Shown here: positions 45,034-53,256 of the stretch, one piece after another | How positions within the stretch are numbered: position 1 is the first letter of the stretch | How the letters are laid out: each line of letters opens with the position of its first letter | Assembly: GCF_003344785.1 (NCBI RefSeq) | Contig: NZ_QPMK01000001.1 | Coordinates: 430,388-494,387 of the forward strand | Direction of reading: 5' to 3' | DNA length: 64,000 nt | Source: Thalassococcus profundi | GTDB taxonomy: Bacteria; Pseudomonadota; Alphaproteobacteria; Rhodobacterales; Rhodobacteraceae | Made by a program: the position numbers and the translations under genes | The notes under the pieces: model-generated | Databases searched by the model: none | What the model saw: only the letters and a program-made list of their open reading frames with translations | What the model was told of the DNA's origin: nothing

Positions 45034-46862
45034 ACCCGGACACCTGGATAGATCCCTTTCAACCGGCCAAGGGCCCGCCGCCCCGCACGCTGTTCGCGTT
45101 CTTCCGCTGGGCGCTGGAGGGGGCGGGCCGGGTCATGTCCTTTGCCGCCGTCCTGTCGGTGCTTGCCGGCGTGGCCGAGGTGATCGCGGCGCTGCTGCTG
45201 GGTTGGGTGATCGACGCGGCGCTGGACACCGGCGTGACCGGGCTTTTCGCCGAGAACACGGCGCTCTTCGTCTTTGCGCTGGTGTTCTTCATCGGGCTGC
45301 GGCCCGCGGTGCTGGGGCTGAGTTCGTTTGCGCAGACGATCCTGATGCAGCCGGCGGTGATGAACCTCGTCCTGTCGCGGTTGCACCGGTTCACGCTGGG
45401 CCAGTCGGTCACGTTCTTCGACGACGATTTTGCCGGGCGGATCGCGCAGAAGGAAATGCAGACCGCCCGCGCGCTGAACGACACGGTGACCGAGATCATC
45501 CAGACGGTGCTGTTCGCCGTGGCGTCGGTCGTCGGGTCGATCCTGCTTCTGGGCACGGTGGACTGGCGCATCGCCGCGGGCCTGCTGGTCTGGATGATCG
45601 CCTATGGTTTTCTGATCCGCCACTACATGCCGCGCATCCGCACCCGGTCCAAGGCGCGTGCCTCGGCCCGGGCGATGGTGACCGGGCAGGTGGTGGACAC
45701 GGTGACCAACATCAAGACGGTGAAGCTCTTTGCCCATCACGACCACGAGGACCGCGCGGCGCTCAATTCGATGGACAGCTACCGCAAGCGGTTCCTGGAG
45801 TTCGGATATGTCTCGGTCGCCTTCCGGTTCTGGCTGATGGCGCTGGCGGGCATCCTGCCGGTGCTGCTGGTGGGCGGGGCGCTTTGGTACTGGACGCTGG
45901 GGGTGATTTCGGCCGGGGACATCGCCGCGACCGGTGCGATCAGCCTGCGTCTGGCACAGATGACCGGCTGGGTCAGCTTCACGTTGATGAGCCTTTACGC
46001 CAACGTCGGCGAGGTCGAGGACGGCATGCGCACCCTGACCCCGCCGCATCGGCTGGTCGATGCGACGGACGCCACCGACCTGACCGTCACCGATGGCCGG
46101 ATCCAACTGGACGACCTGGGCTTTGCCTACGGGCGCGATGTCGGCGGGATCGAGCATATCGCGCTGACCATTCAACCGGGCGAAAAGCTTGGCATTGTCG
46201 GTGCCTCCGGGGCCGGAAAGTCCACGCTGGTGGCGTTGATGTTGCGGCTCTATGACGCCGAAAAGGGCAAGATTCTGATCGACGGACAGGACATTTCCAA
46301 GGTCACCCAGGAAAGCCTGCGGCGGCAGATCGGGATGGTCACGCAGGAGACCGCGATGTTCAACCGCTCGGCGCTCGACAACATCCGGTACGGCAAGCCC
46401 GACGCCACCGAGGAAGAAGTCTTTGCCGCCGCCCGCAAGGCCGAGGCGCACGAGTTCATCAAGGATCTCGAAGATCATTTCGGGCGCAAGGGCTATGCCG
46501 CGCACCTTGGCGAGCGGGGCGTGAAACTGTCGGGCGGCCAGCGGCAGCGCATCGCCCTGGCCCGTGCGATCCTGAAGGACGCGCCGATCCTGATCCTGGA
46601 CGAAGCGACCAGCGCGCTCGACTCCGAGGTCGAGGAATCGATTCAGTCGGCGCTTGAGGCGGTGATGGAGGGCAAGACCGTGCTGGCCATCGCGCACCGG
46701 CTGTCGACCATCGCGGACATGGACCGGATCGTCGTGCTGGACCGTGGTCGCGTCGTCGAGGAAGGCACGCACGAGGCGTTGCTGAAGCAGCGTGGGCTTT
46801 ATGCGCGTTACTGGAGCAAGCAATCCGGCGGGTTCCTCGGCGCACGGCACGCCGCCGAATAG
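45030..46862 (+). CDS. ABC exporter, transmembrane-ATPase fusion, second of a pair
   Basis: A 610-aa half-transporter closely similar in layout to the preceding one (shared FDDDFAGRIA, VTNIKTVKLFAHHD, HEFIKDLED). Walker A is VGASGAGKSTLVALML, signature VKLSGGQRQRIALARA, Walker B ILILDEATSALDSE. Both proteins of the pair keep the catalytic Glu, so neither nucleotide site looks degenerate, unlike many bacterial heterodimeric exporters. ATG overlaps the previous stop. Confidence 0.92.
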   Translation: MNPDTWIDPFQPAKGPPPRTLFAFFRWALEGAGRVMSFAAVLSVLAGVAEVIAALLLGWVIDAALDTGVTGLFAENTALFVFALVFFIGLRPAVLGLSSFAQTILMQPAVMNLVLSRLHRFTLGQSVTFFDDDFAGRIAQKEMQTARALNDTVTEIIQTVLFAVASVVGSILLLGTVDWRIAAGLLVWMIAYGFLIRHYMPRIRTRSKARASARAMVTGQVVDTVTNIKTVKLFAHHDHEDRAALNSMDSYRKRFLEFGYVSVAFRFWLMALAGILPVLLVGGALWYWTLGVISAGDIAATGAISLRLAQMTGWVSFTLMSLYANVGEVEDGMRTLTPPHRLVDATDATDLTVTDGRIQLDDLGFAYGRDVGGIEHIALTIQPGEKLGIVGASGAGKSTLVALMLRLYDAEKGKILIDGQDISKVTQESLRRQIGMVTQETAMFNRSALDNIRYGKPDATEEEVFAAARKAEAHEFIKDLEDHFGRKGYAAHLGERGVKLSGGQRQRIALARAILKDAPILILDEATSALDSEVEESIQSALEAVMEGKTVLAIAHRLSTIADMDRIVVLDRGRVVEEGTHEALLKQRGLYARYWSKQSGGFLGARHAAE

Positions 46863-46910
46863 GCGGTGCCGGGTCTCGACGCGCCGTCCGAGACCGGGCA
46901 CAAGGCGGGT

Positions 46911-48137
46911 ATGGAACATCTCATCATCGACAGGCTTGGGCACCAGGGAGACGGCATTGCCGCCGGGCCGGTTTACGTGCCGGGGGCCCTGCCCGGCGAA
47001 GAGGTCGAAGGCGCCGTTACGGACGGCGTCATGGCGACGCCGCGCATCCTCACGCCGTCGTCCGACCGCGTGCGCCCGCCCTGCCGTCATGCCAAGTCCT
47101 GCGGCGGCTGCCAGTTGCAGCATGCCAGCGACGCATTCCTGGCCGACTGGAAGGTGGAGGTGGTGCGCACGGCGCTGGCGGCACAGGGCCTTTCGGCGCC
47201 GTTCCGGCCCATCGCAGTGTCGCCCGCGCAAAGCCGCCGCCGCGCGACATTTTCGGCGCGGCGCACGAAGAAGGGCGGGCTGGCGGGGTTTCACATGAAA
47301 GCGTCGGACGTGATCGTGTCGGTGCCGGACTGCCAGCTGGTGCATCCGCAGATCGCAGCCGCCCTGCCGCTGGCCGAAGAGCTGGCCGTGCTCGCGGCCA
47401 GCCGCAAAGGCGAGCTTTCGGTGCTGATGACCCGTTCGGCCGACGGGCTCGACCTGTCGGTGACGGGCGGCAAGCCGCTGGATGCACCGTTGTCGGCGGC
47501 ATTGGCGGATCTGGCGCGCAAGTACGACCTCGCGCGCATAGGCTGGGACGGGGATTTCGCCATTACCCGCCGCCCGCCGCGGCAGATCATGGGCCGGGCC
47601 GAGGTCGTCGTGCCGCCGGGGGCCTTCCTGCAGGCGACACCCGAGGGCGAGGCGGCGCTGCTGGACGCGGTGCGCGAAGCGGTGGGCGAGGCTGGCCGGA
47701 TCGTCGACCTCTTCGCCGGTTGCGGCACCTTCGCCCTGCCATTGGCCGATGCCGCCCGAGTCCATGCCGTCGAAGGCAGTGCCCCGATGTTGACGGCGCT
47801 GGATCACGGCGCGCGCAACGCGCAGGGTCTCAAGCCGCTGAGCACCGAAACGCGCGACCTCTTCCGCAATCCGCTGTTGGCCGAGGAACTGTCACGCTAC
47901 GACGCCGTAGTCATCGACCCACCGCGCGCCGGGGCCGAGGCGCAGATTGCGCAGATCGCCAAGGCACAGGTGCCGCGCGTCGCGCATGTGTCGTGCAACC
48001 CGGTGACCTTTGCGCGGGATTGCGCCGCCCTGGTGTCGGCGGGCTATCGCATCGACTGGGTGCAGGTGGTTGACCAGTTCCGCTGGTCCACCCATGTGGA
48101 GATGGCCGCGCAGCTTAGGGTCGAGGGACAGGCATGA
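46911..48137 (+). CDS. RlmD/TrmA-family RNA (uracil-5-)-methyltransferase
   Basis: A 408-aa SAM-dependent methyltransferase of the RumA/TrmA family. It has an N-terminal TRAM-like part (DRLGHQGDGIA), an iron-sulfur Cys cluster (CRHAKSCGGCQLQH at about residue 58 plus a later Cys in VPDCQL), the SAM motif IVDLFAGCGTFALPLA and the catalytic Cys in HVSCNPVTFARD. The cluster points to 23S rRNA U1939 or U747 methylation rather than tRNA. I start at 46911. It overlaps the ion-channel gene by 4 bp. Confidence 0.9.
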   Translation: MEHLIIDRLGHQGDGIAAGPVYVPGALPGEEVEGAVTDGVMATPRILTPSSDRVRPPCRHAKSCGGCQLQHASDAFLADWKVEVVRTALAAQGLSAPFRPIAVSPAQSRRRATFSARRTKKGGLAGFHMKASDVIVSVPDCQLVHPQIAAALPLAEELAVLAASRKGELSVLMTRSADGLDLSVTGGKPLDAPLSAALADLARKYDLARIGWDGDFAITRRPPRQIMGRAEVVVPPGAFLQATPEGEAALLDAVREAVGEAGRIVDLFAGCGTFALPLADAARVHAVEGSAPMLTALDHGARNAQGLKPLSTETRDLFRNPLLAEELSRYDAVVIDPPRAGAEAQIAQIAKAQVPRVAHVSCNPVTFARDCAALVSAGYRIDWVQVVDQFRWSTHVEMAAQLRVEGQA

Positions 48138-48916
48138 TGCAACTTCGGGAACGGGTCGGCGCCTTCATGGCGCGGGCCAGTGTGCAGAACGCGATCATCG
48201 CGGTGATCCTGATCAACGCGGTTCTGCTGGGGATGGAAACCTCCGAAGAGATCATGGCCGAGGCCGGGCCGCTCATCAAGGCGCTCGACCGGGCCTGCCT
48301 TGCGATCTTCGTGGCGGAACTTGCGGCCAAGCTCTTTGCCCATGGGCGCAATTTCTTCCGCAACGGCTGGAACATCTTCGATTTCCTGATCGTCGGCATC
48401 GCGCTGGCGCCGGGGACGGAATCCTTCTCTGTCCTGCGGGCGCTGCGCGTCCTGCGGATCTTGCGGGTCATCTCGATAGCACCCCGCCTGCGCCGCGTGG
48501 TTGAAGGCTTCGTCAGCGCGCTGCCGGGCATGGCCAGCGTGTTCCTGCTGATGGCGATCATCTTCTACATCGGCGCGGTCATGGCGACGCAGCTGTTCGG
48601 CGCGCTTTTTCCCGAGTGGTTCGGCGACCTTGGCCGGTCGGCCTATACGCTTTTCCAGATCATGACATTGGAATCCTGGTCCATGGGAATCGTCCGCCCG
48701 GTGATGGACGCCTATCCCTACGCCTGGGCCTTCTTCGTGCCGTTCATCATGGTCACGACCTTTGCCGTGGTGAACCTTCTGGTGGGTCTGATCGTCAATT
48801 CGATGCAGGAAGCGCATTCCGAGGAAGCCGACGCCGCCACCGGCACCTACCGCGACGAGGTTTTGGCGCGGCTTGTCGCCATCGAGAAACAGCTGGAGGC
48901 GCGGGACAAGCGGTAA
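48134..48916 (+). CDS. Bacterial voltage-gated sodium channel (NavBac/NaChBac family)
   Basis: A 260-aa single-repeat six-helix channel. S4 carries four regularly spaced arginines (R102, R105, R108, R111) in LRALRVLRILR. The pore loop holds the selectivity filter TLESWSMG at residues 178-185, the high-field-strength Glu180 typical of NavBac. S6 is followed by a C-terminal helix (about 235-258) that should form the tetrameric coiled coil. Roseobacters are a known source of such channels. It is translationally coupled to the rRNA methyltransferase gene. Confidence 0.94.
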   Translation: MMQLRERVGAFMARASVQNAIIAVILINAVLLGMETSEEIMAEAGPLIKALDRACLAIFVAELAAKLFAHGRNFFRNGWNIFDFLIVGIALAPGTESFSVLRALRVLRILRVISIAPRLRRVVEGFVSALPGMASVFLLMAIIFYIGAVMATQLFGALFPEWFGDLGRSAYTLFQIMTLESWSMGIVRPVMDAYPYAWAFFVPFIMVTTFAVVNLLVGLIVNSMQEAHSEEADAATGTYRDEVLARLVAIEKQLEARDKR

Positions 48917-48998
48917 ACCCGCCGTGATCGCGCATTCTGCATCTGTTGCGGTGCCGTTTTTACCGCTATGGTGCGAAAAAAAACGAGCGGACATAGCA

Positions 48999-49499
48999 AT
49001 GAGAGTGATACCGGTTCTGGCCGCGCTTCTGCTGGCCTTTGCGCTGGCAGGCTGCGGCGGCGGCAGCAAGTTCAGGACATACAACGGACCCGAAGTGACC
49101 CATGTGGTGGTCAACAAGGCCGACAGGCGCATGTACCTTCTGCACCACACCAAGGTACTGCGCGATTTCGACATCGGTCTGGGATTCGCGCCGGCGGGCC
49201 ACAAGCAAGTCGAAGGCGACGGTCGGACCCCCGAAGGCACCTATACCATTGACCGGCGTAACCCAAACAGCCGGTTCCACCTGTCGATCGGGCTGGATTA
49301 TCCCAACGAACGCGACAAGGCGATGGCCGAGGCACTGGGCAAGAGCCCGGGCGGCGACATCTTCATTCACGGGCGGCCCAAGCCCTACCGCAGCAACCTG
49401 CGCGACTGGACCTGGGGCTGCATCGCGGTCACCGACCGCGAGATTGAAGACATCTATGCCATGGTGCGGGACGGCACGCCGATCACGATCAATCCGTGA
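48999..49499 (+). CDS. L,D-transpeptidase lipoprotein (YkuD domain)
   Basis: A 166-aa lipoprotein (lipobox ALAGCGGG at about residues 16-23) with a YkuD catalytic domain: VNKADRRMYLLH, DGRTPEGTYTID, FIHGRPKPYRS and the nucleophile region DWTWGCIAVTDREI. YkuD enzymes make 3-3 peptidoglycan crosslinks or attach proteins. The usual Arg two positions after the Cys is replaced by Ala, a common variation. The start at 48999 is the only one giving a signal peptide. Confidence 0.88.
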   Translation: MRVIPVLAALLLAFALAGCGGGSKFRTYNGPEVTHVVVNKADRRMYLLHHTKVLRDFDIGLGFAPAGHKQVEGDGRTPEGTYTIDRRNPNSRFHLSIGLDYPNERDKAMAEALGKSPGGDIFIHGRPKPYRSNLRDWTWGCIAVTDREIEDIYAMVRDGTPITINP

Positions 49500-49512
49500 C
49501 GGAACAGAGACT

Positions 49513-49540
49513 GATCCGGCCTGATCTTCGGGGCCGGATC
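49513..49540. terminator. Hairpin between the L,D-transpeptidase and CAP genes
   Basis: Perfect 9-bp stem GATCCGGCC/GGCCGGATC with a 10-base loop, in the 60-bp gap between convergent genes. No U-run follows, so it may act as a transcript stabiliser or a weak bidirectional terminator. Confidence 0.45.
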
Positions 49541-49559
49541 GATCTCGGCCGACCCTGTA

Positions 49560-50126
49560 TCAGAAGGCTTCGGTCGGGATCGGTGTGACCGGCTGCGACG
49601 CGCCGGAACCGCCCATGATCATCGTCCACCAGATCTTGCCGTTGGGTTCCTGGTACCAGGAAAAGCCCATCTCACGCGCTTCGGGGTCGAGGATCACGTC
49701 GCGCGTGGCCGATTCTTCCATCCAGGCGCCGAGGGTTTCCAACTCGGTCTCGTAGGTTTCCGAGATATTTTCGCCCAGCATCTCGCCGGTGTAGCCGACC
49801 CGGCGCACGCGGTCGATCGGCGACGATCCGTCAGAGCCGAAGTGCCACGGCCGGTTCTGAACCGACATGTCGCGCGAATGAGTGGCGGCGGCGGCGTTCA
49901 GCGACGAATTCAGGTCAACCGGCGACGCGCCTGCGGCCTGGCGCAGGGAATTCACGGAATCGAGCACGCGGTACTGGATCCGCCCTTCGGACGCAGAGTT
50001 GATTCGGTACACTTGCGGCAGCGGCCGACCATCCGGGCCGAGGGTCGGCGCAGAGGGGGGCGGTGCGGCACATGCGGACAAGGCCAGGGCTGCTGCGGAA
50101 AGAAGAAGGGGTATGCGGATCATCAT
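49560..50126 (-). CDS. CAP/SCP-domain lipoprotein
   Basis: A 188-aa predicted lipoprotein (lipobox LALSACAAP at about residues 14-22) with a CAP (YkwD-like) domain: LDSVNSLRQAAGASPV, AAATHSRDMSVQNRPWHFG and GENISETYETELETLGAWMEE. It shows the His and Glu residues of the CAP cavity. The function in bacteria is mostly unknown; these are often linked to the envelope. It lies between two L,D-transpeptidase genes on the opposite strand. Confidence 0.87.
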   Translation of the reverse strand: MMIRIPLLLSAAALALSACAAPPPSAPTLGPDGRPLPQVYRINSASEGRIQYRVLDSVNSLRQAAGASPVDLNSSLNAAAATHSRDMSVQNRPWHFGSDGSSPIDRVRRVGYTGEMLGENISETYETELETLGAWMEESATRDVILDPEAREMGFSWYQEPNGKIWWTMIMGGSGASQPVTPIPTEAF

Positions 50127-50223
50127 GGGGCCACCTATTCACGGGATTGCCCTGCCTTATCGCGGCAAACGTTGCTAATCAAACCCACATCGGCGTGAGC
50201 CTGCCTGTTGACGGGTCTTTGAT

Positions 50224-50252
50224 TTGCGACTGAGACATTACCGCAATAATAT
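50224..50252 (+). promoter_or_regulatory. Predicted promoter of the Tat-exported L,D-transpeptidase gene
   Basis: TTGCGA (50224-50229), 17-base spacer, TAATAT (50247-50252), in an AT-rich pocket 38 bp before the ATG at 50290. TAAGGAG precedes the start. Prediction by eye. Confidence 0.55.
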
Positions 50253-50289
50253 ACCGATCAATATTGTGTCTTCTTAAGGAGTCGATGAC

Positions 50290-50892
50290 ATGACGAAATC
50301 GGCAAAACACACGCTAGACCGGCGCAGTTTCCTCGCCGGGACCGCTGCAGTGATCGGAACGCCAGCGCTGGCGCAGGACGTCAACGGCGCCGGTACCGTC
50401 GAGATGGAGCGCGACATTTCCACCTCCGTGCGCCGCAACATCTCGAGCTTCCGGTCGCTGGACTGGCAGCCCTATTTCTCGAATCTCAACAACGGTGCGA
50501 TCCTGGTCGACACGCAAAGCCGTGCGCTGCACTACTGGTCCGAGGACCGCAGCACCTACAAGCTTTATCCGACCTCCGTGCCGCTGACCGAGGACCTGAC
50601 CCGCCGCGGGCGGACGAGCGTGGTCCTGAAGGACCCGAACCCCGACTGGCGTCCGACGCCGTCGATGAAGCAGCGCAACCCGGAATGGCCGGATTACGTG
50701 CCGCCGGGGCCGGACAACCCGCTCGGCACGCGGTCGCTCCACCTGAGCTGGACCTACTACCGGATCCACGGCACCCATGACACTCGCAAGATCGGGCGCC
50801 GGTCGTCGAACGGCTGCATCGGGCTCTACAACGAGCATATCGAGCAGCTGTACCAGCTTGCCAAGGTGGGAACGCAGGTGTTGCTAATTTGA
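50290..50892 (+). CDS. Tat-exported L,D-transpeptidase (YkuD domain)
   Basis: A 200-aa protein with a twin-arginine signal (DRRSFLAGTAAVIG, RR at residues 11-12) and a YkuD domain: AILVDTQSRALHYW, YYRIHGTHDTRKIG and the nucleophile motif SSNGCIGLYNEHI. The family consensus SxGCxR has Gly here in place of Arg, so activity or substrate handling may differ. It has its own promoter-like sequence and no close co-directional partner upstream. Confidence 0.9.
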   Translation: MTKSAKHTLDRRSFLAGTAAVIGTPALAQDVNGAGTVEMERDISTSVRRNISSFRSLDWQPYFSNLNNGAILVDTQSRALHYWSEDRSTYKLYPTSVPLTEDLTRRGRTSVVLKDPNPDWRPTPSMKQRNPEWPDYVPPGPDNPLGTRSLHLSWTYYRIHGTHDTRKIGRRSSNGCIGLYNEHIEQLYQLAKVGTQVLLI

Positions 50893-51044
50893 CGACATCT
50901 CTCCGGGAGCGCCGAGCCGCCTGATAGGATACAATTGCAATCGCCCAGAATTGCTGCTTAAGAATTCTTACGAGGTAAGTCTTGGGTGCCTGCTGCCGGT
51001 CTTCCTTTGTGAAAGACGATCAGGCGTATATCTGGAGGATAGTA

Positions 51045-51236
51045 ATGAAGAATCTCGCTCTCGCCGCTGCCATGACCGCTGCTGCATCGACCGCTTATGC
51101 CGGTTCGTATGCAAAAGACGACGTCATGATGGAGCCCGTCGTTGTCGTCGAAGAAACCGAACAGGCTTCTTCCTCGGCCGCGATCCTGGTGCCGCTGCTG
51201 CTGCTGGCTGTCGTCGCAGCTGCTGCCGCCAACTAA
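51045..51236 (+). CDS. Small exported single-pass membrane protein, unknown
   Basis: A 63-aa protein with a signal peptide (MKNLALAAAMTAAASTAYAG), a short acidic Val/Glu-rich stretch (EPVVVVEETEQ) and a C-terminal membrane helix (SAAILVPLLLLAVVAAAAAN). After processing only about 43 residues remain. It has a good GGAGG ribosome site, a strong terminator behind it, and a weak promoter candidate (TTGCAA at 50935-50940, 17 bases, TTAAGA). I do not recognise the family. Confidence 0.75.
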   Translation: MKNLALAAAMTAAASTAYAGSYAKDDVMMEPVVVVEETEQASSSAAILVPLLLLAVVAAAAAN

Positions 51237-51256
51237 GCTCTACAGCTTTACCAGAG

Positions 51257-51286
51257 AAAAGGCGCCGCGATTGCGGCGCCTTTTTT
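51257..51286 (+). terminator. Intrinsic terminator after the small exported protein
   Basis: Perfect 8-bp stem GGCGCCGC/GCGGCGCC with GATT loop, flanked by AAAA and followed by TTTTTT: a textbook rho-independent terminator. The flanking A/T runs make it usable on both strands, serving also the convergent hemH. Confidence 0.93.
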
Positions 51287-51314
51287 CATGTCCCGTGATC
51301 CGAAAGCATCGCGC

Positions 51315-52379
51315 CTAGCGCAGCCAGCCTTCGAGGTTTTCCTCGATCACTGCCGACAGCGCCCGGATGTGCGCCGGATCGTCGTTGAGGCAGGGAATGT
51401 AGGTGAAATGCTCGCCGCCCGCCTCTTCAAAGCTTTCCTTGATCTCTTCGTTGATCTCTTCGAGCGTTTCGATGCAGTCGGCCGAGAAGGCCGGCGCGCA
51501 GACGGCGATGTTCTTCTTGCCATCCTCCGACGCCAGCCGTGCCACTTCTTCGACGGTGTAGGGCTTGAGCCATTCCTCGGGGCCGAACTTGGACTGGAAG
51601 GTGGTCTTGATGTCGGTATCGGCCCAGCCCAGCCGTTCCTTCAGCAGGCGCGTCGTCTTCTGGCACTGGCAGTGATAGGGATCGCCTTCCATCAGGTAAC
51701 GTTTCGGCACACCGTGGTAGGAACAGCACAGGATATCCGGTTTCGTCTCCATCTTGGCATAGGCGGCCTCGATCGACTGGGCCAGCGCCTCGATGTAGAG
51801 CGGATGTTCGAAATAGGGATCGACGGTGCGCACGGTCGGCTGCCACTTCTCTTCCATCAGAACCCGGAAGAACTGGTCGTTCGCCGTGGCCGAGGTGGCG
51901 CCGGCGTAATGCGGGTACAGCGGGAAGAACAGGATCTTTCGGCAGCCGGCATCGATCATCGCCCGCACCTTGGATTTGGTCGACGGGTTGCCGTAGCGCA
52001 TGCAGAAATCGACCATGACCTGGTCGCCGTAGCGGTCTTTCATCGCCTTTGAAATCGCGGCGGTCTGGTCCTTCGTGATGGTCATCAGGGGGCTTTCGCC
52101 CTGGTCTTCGTTCCAGATCGACTTGTAGGCCTCGCCCGAGCTGAACGGGCGCTTGGTCAGGATCACGAGCTGCAGCAACGGCTGCCAGAGCCACGGCGAA
52201 TAGTCGATCACCCGGCGGTCGGACAGGAATTCGTTGAGATACCGGCGCATCGACCAGTAGTCGTAATTGTCCGGCGTGCCGAGGTTGGCCAGAAGAATGC
52301 CGACCTTGGCGGCGGCGACTTTCGGATGATCGGCGGGGGCATGCGCAGGGCGCTGCGCGGCTTTGGTGGCGTCCAGCAT
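51315..52379 (-). CDS. hemH: Ferrochelatase
   Basis: Inserts Fe2+ into protoporphyrin IX, the haem branch competing with the BchI/BchD/BchH magnesium chelatase. The 354-aa protein has ILLANLGTPDNYDYWSMRRYL, the metal-site His block CCSYHGVPKRYLMEGD and the distal Glu region APAFSADCIETLEEINEE. It contains several cysteines (CHCQC) of the kind that ligate a 2Fe-2S cluster in some homologues, but I cannot confirm a cluster. It is monocistronic. Confidence 0.95.
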   Translation of the reverse strand: MLDATKAAQRPAHAPADHPKVAAAKVGILLANLGTPDNYDYWSMRRYLNEFLSDRRVIDYSPWLWQPLLQLVILTKRPFSSGEAYKSIWNEDQGESPLMTITKDQTAAISKAMKDRYGDQVMVDFCMRYGNPSTKSKVRAMIDAGCRKILFFPLYPHYAGATSATANDQFFRVLMEEKWQPTVRTVDPYFEHPLYIEALAQSIEAAYAKMETKPDILCCSYHGVPKRYLMEGDPYHCQCQKTTRLLKERLGWADTDIKTTFQSKFGPEEWLKPYTVEEVARLASEDGKKNIAVCAPAFSADCIETLEEINEEIKESFEEAGGEHFTYIPCLNDDPAHIRALSAVIEENLEGWLR

Positions 52380-52434
52380 CTGTGGTCCCGGTCTGTCTGC
52401 GGTTCACGCTGACATATAGCCTGAGACGCTAAGG

Positions 52435-53256
52435 TCAATCTTTCAGGGGCGTCTCGCGCGTGCCCAGAGCGTCGGCAAGCCGTGCGCCGGCCGATCCCGG
52501 GCGCAGCGGCTGCGGCTGGCTGGCATCGGGCGCCCAGCCGGTGAGCACGATGGTCTCGAAGGTGGCGGTGATGCGACCATCGGCATCGGCAAAGCCCTGG
52601 GCATAAAGTTCTGCCGCGCGCATCAGCACGGCGCGGCGGGTTGGGCTGCGCAGCCGCGCATGCAGGGCATTACTCTCGCCCATGGCGCGCAGGTCGCGCA
52701 TCAGGTCGAAAGGCGTGGCGTAGCTCACGGTCTGCGCCACGCCATCGGCCACCGGCAGGGCAAGGCCCGCGCGCTGTAGCAGACCGCCAAGGTCCCGGAT
52801 TTCGCCCATCGGGGCCACGCGCGGAGACAGCCCGCCGGTCAATTCGATCTCGGCCTGGCCCAGGGCCGCGCGCAGCTCTTGCAGGGTGCGACCGCCGAAG
52901 GTGACGGCAAGCAGCAGACCATCGGGTTTCAGCGCGCGGCGGCACTGGATCAACTGGCCGACCGGATCGTTCGCCCAGTGCAGCGCAAGACCATGCACGA
53001 TCAGGTCGTGCGCGGCCTCGTCCAAAGCCAGCACCTCTTCGTCGGGGACGATCCTTGCCTCGGGCAGGACCGTGTCCCAGGCCTGCGGAAAAGGCGTGAT
53101 CACGGCCGGCGCGTGAAAGGATTTGTTAACCATGGAGAGCCGATCCTGAACCTCTTCGGCGGCGGCCTCGTGCAGGAACAGGGCGGGCGCGCGGGCGGCG
53201 CGGACGCGGTGCTGCGAAAGGGCGCGGCGGTCGGTCAGGTCGGGCGGTGTGGACAT
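52435..53256 (-). CDS. BioC/NDUFAF5-like SAM methyltransferase
   Basis: A 273-aa methyltransferase-fold protein. DLTDRRALSQHRVRAAR at the N-terminus and LALHWANDPVGQLIQCRRALKPDG in the middle match the alphaproteobacterial relatives of human NDUFAF5 (complex I assembly arginine hydroxylase) and of BioC. No canonical DxGxGxG motif is obvious, which fits the NDUFAF5 branch. No bio genes are nearby. It is divergent from and slightly overlaps comF at the 5' ends. Confidence 0.75.
   Translation of the reverse strand: MSTPPDLTDRRALSQHRVRAARAPALFLHEAAAEEVQDRLSMVNKSFHAPAVITPFPQAWDTVLPEARIVPDEEVLALDEAAHDLIVHGLALHWANDPVGQLIQCRRALKPDGLLLAVTFGGRTLQELRAALGQAEIELTGGLSPRVAPMGEIRDLGGLLQRAGLALPVADGVAQTVSYATPFDLMRDLRAMGESNALHARLRSPTRRAVLMRAAELYAQGFADADGRITATFETIVLTGWAPDASQPQPLRPGSAGARLADALGTRETPLKD

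Noticed and set aside
44925..47807. 960-codon open frame on the minus strand across the ABC exporter pair and rRNA methyltransferase gene
   Set aside because: It is antisense to well-supported genes; no domain, and stop-codon scarcity follows from high GC.
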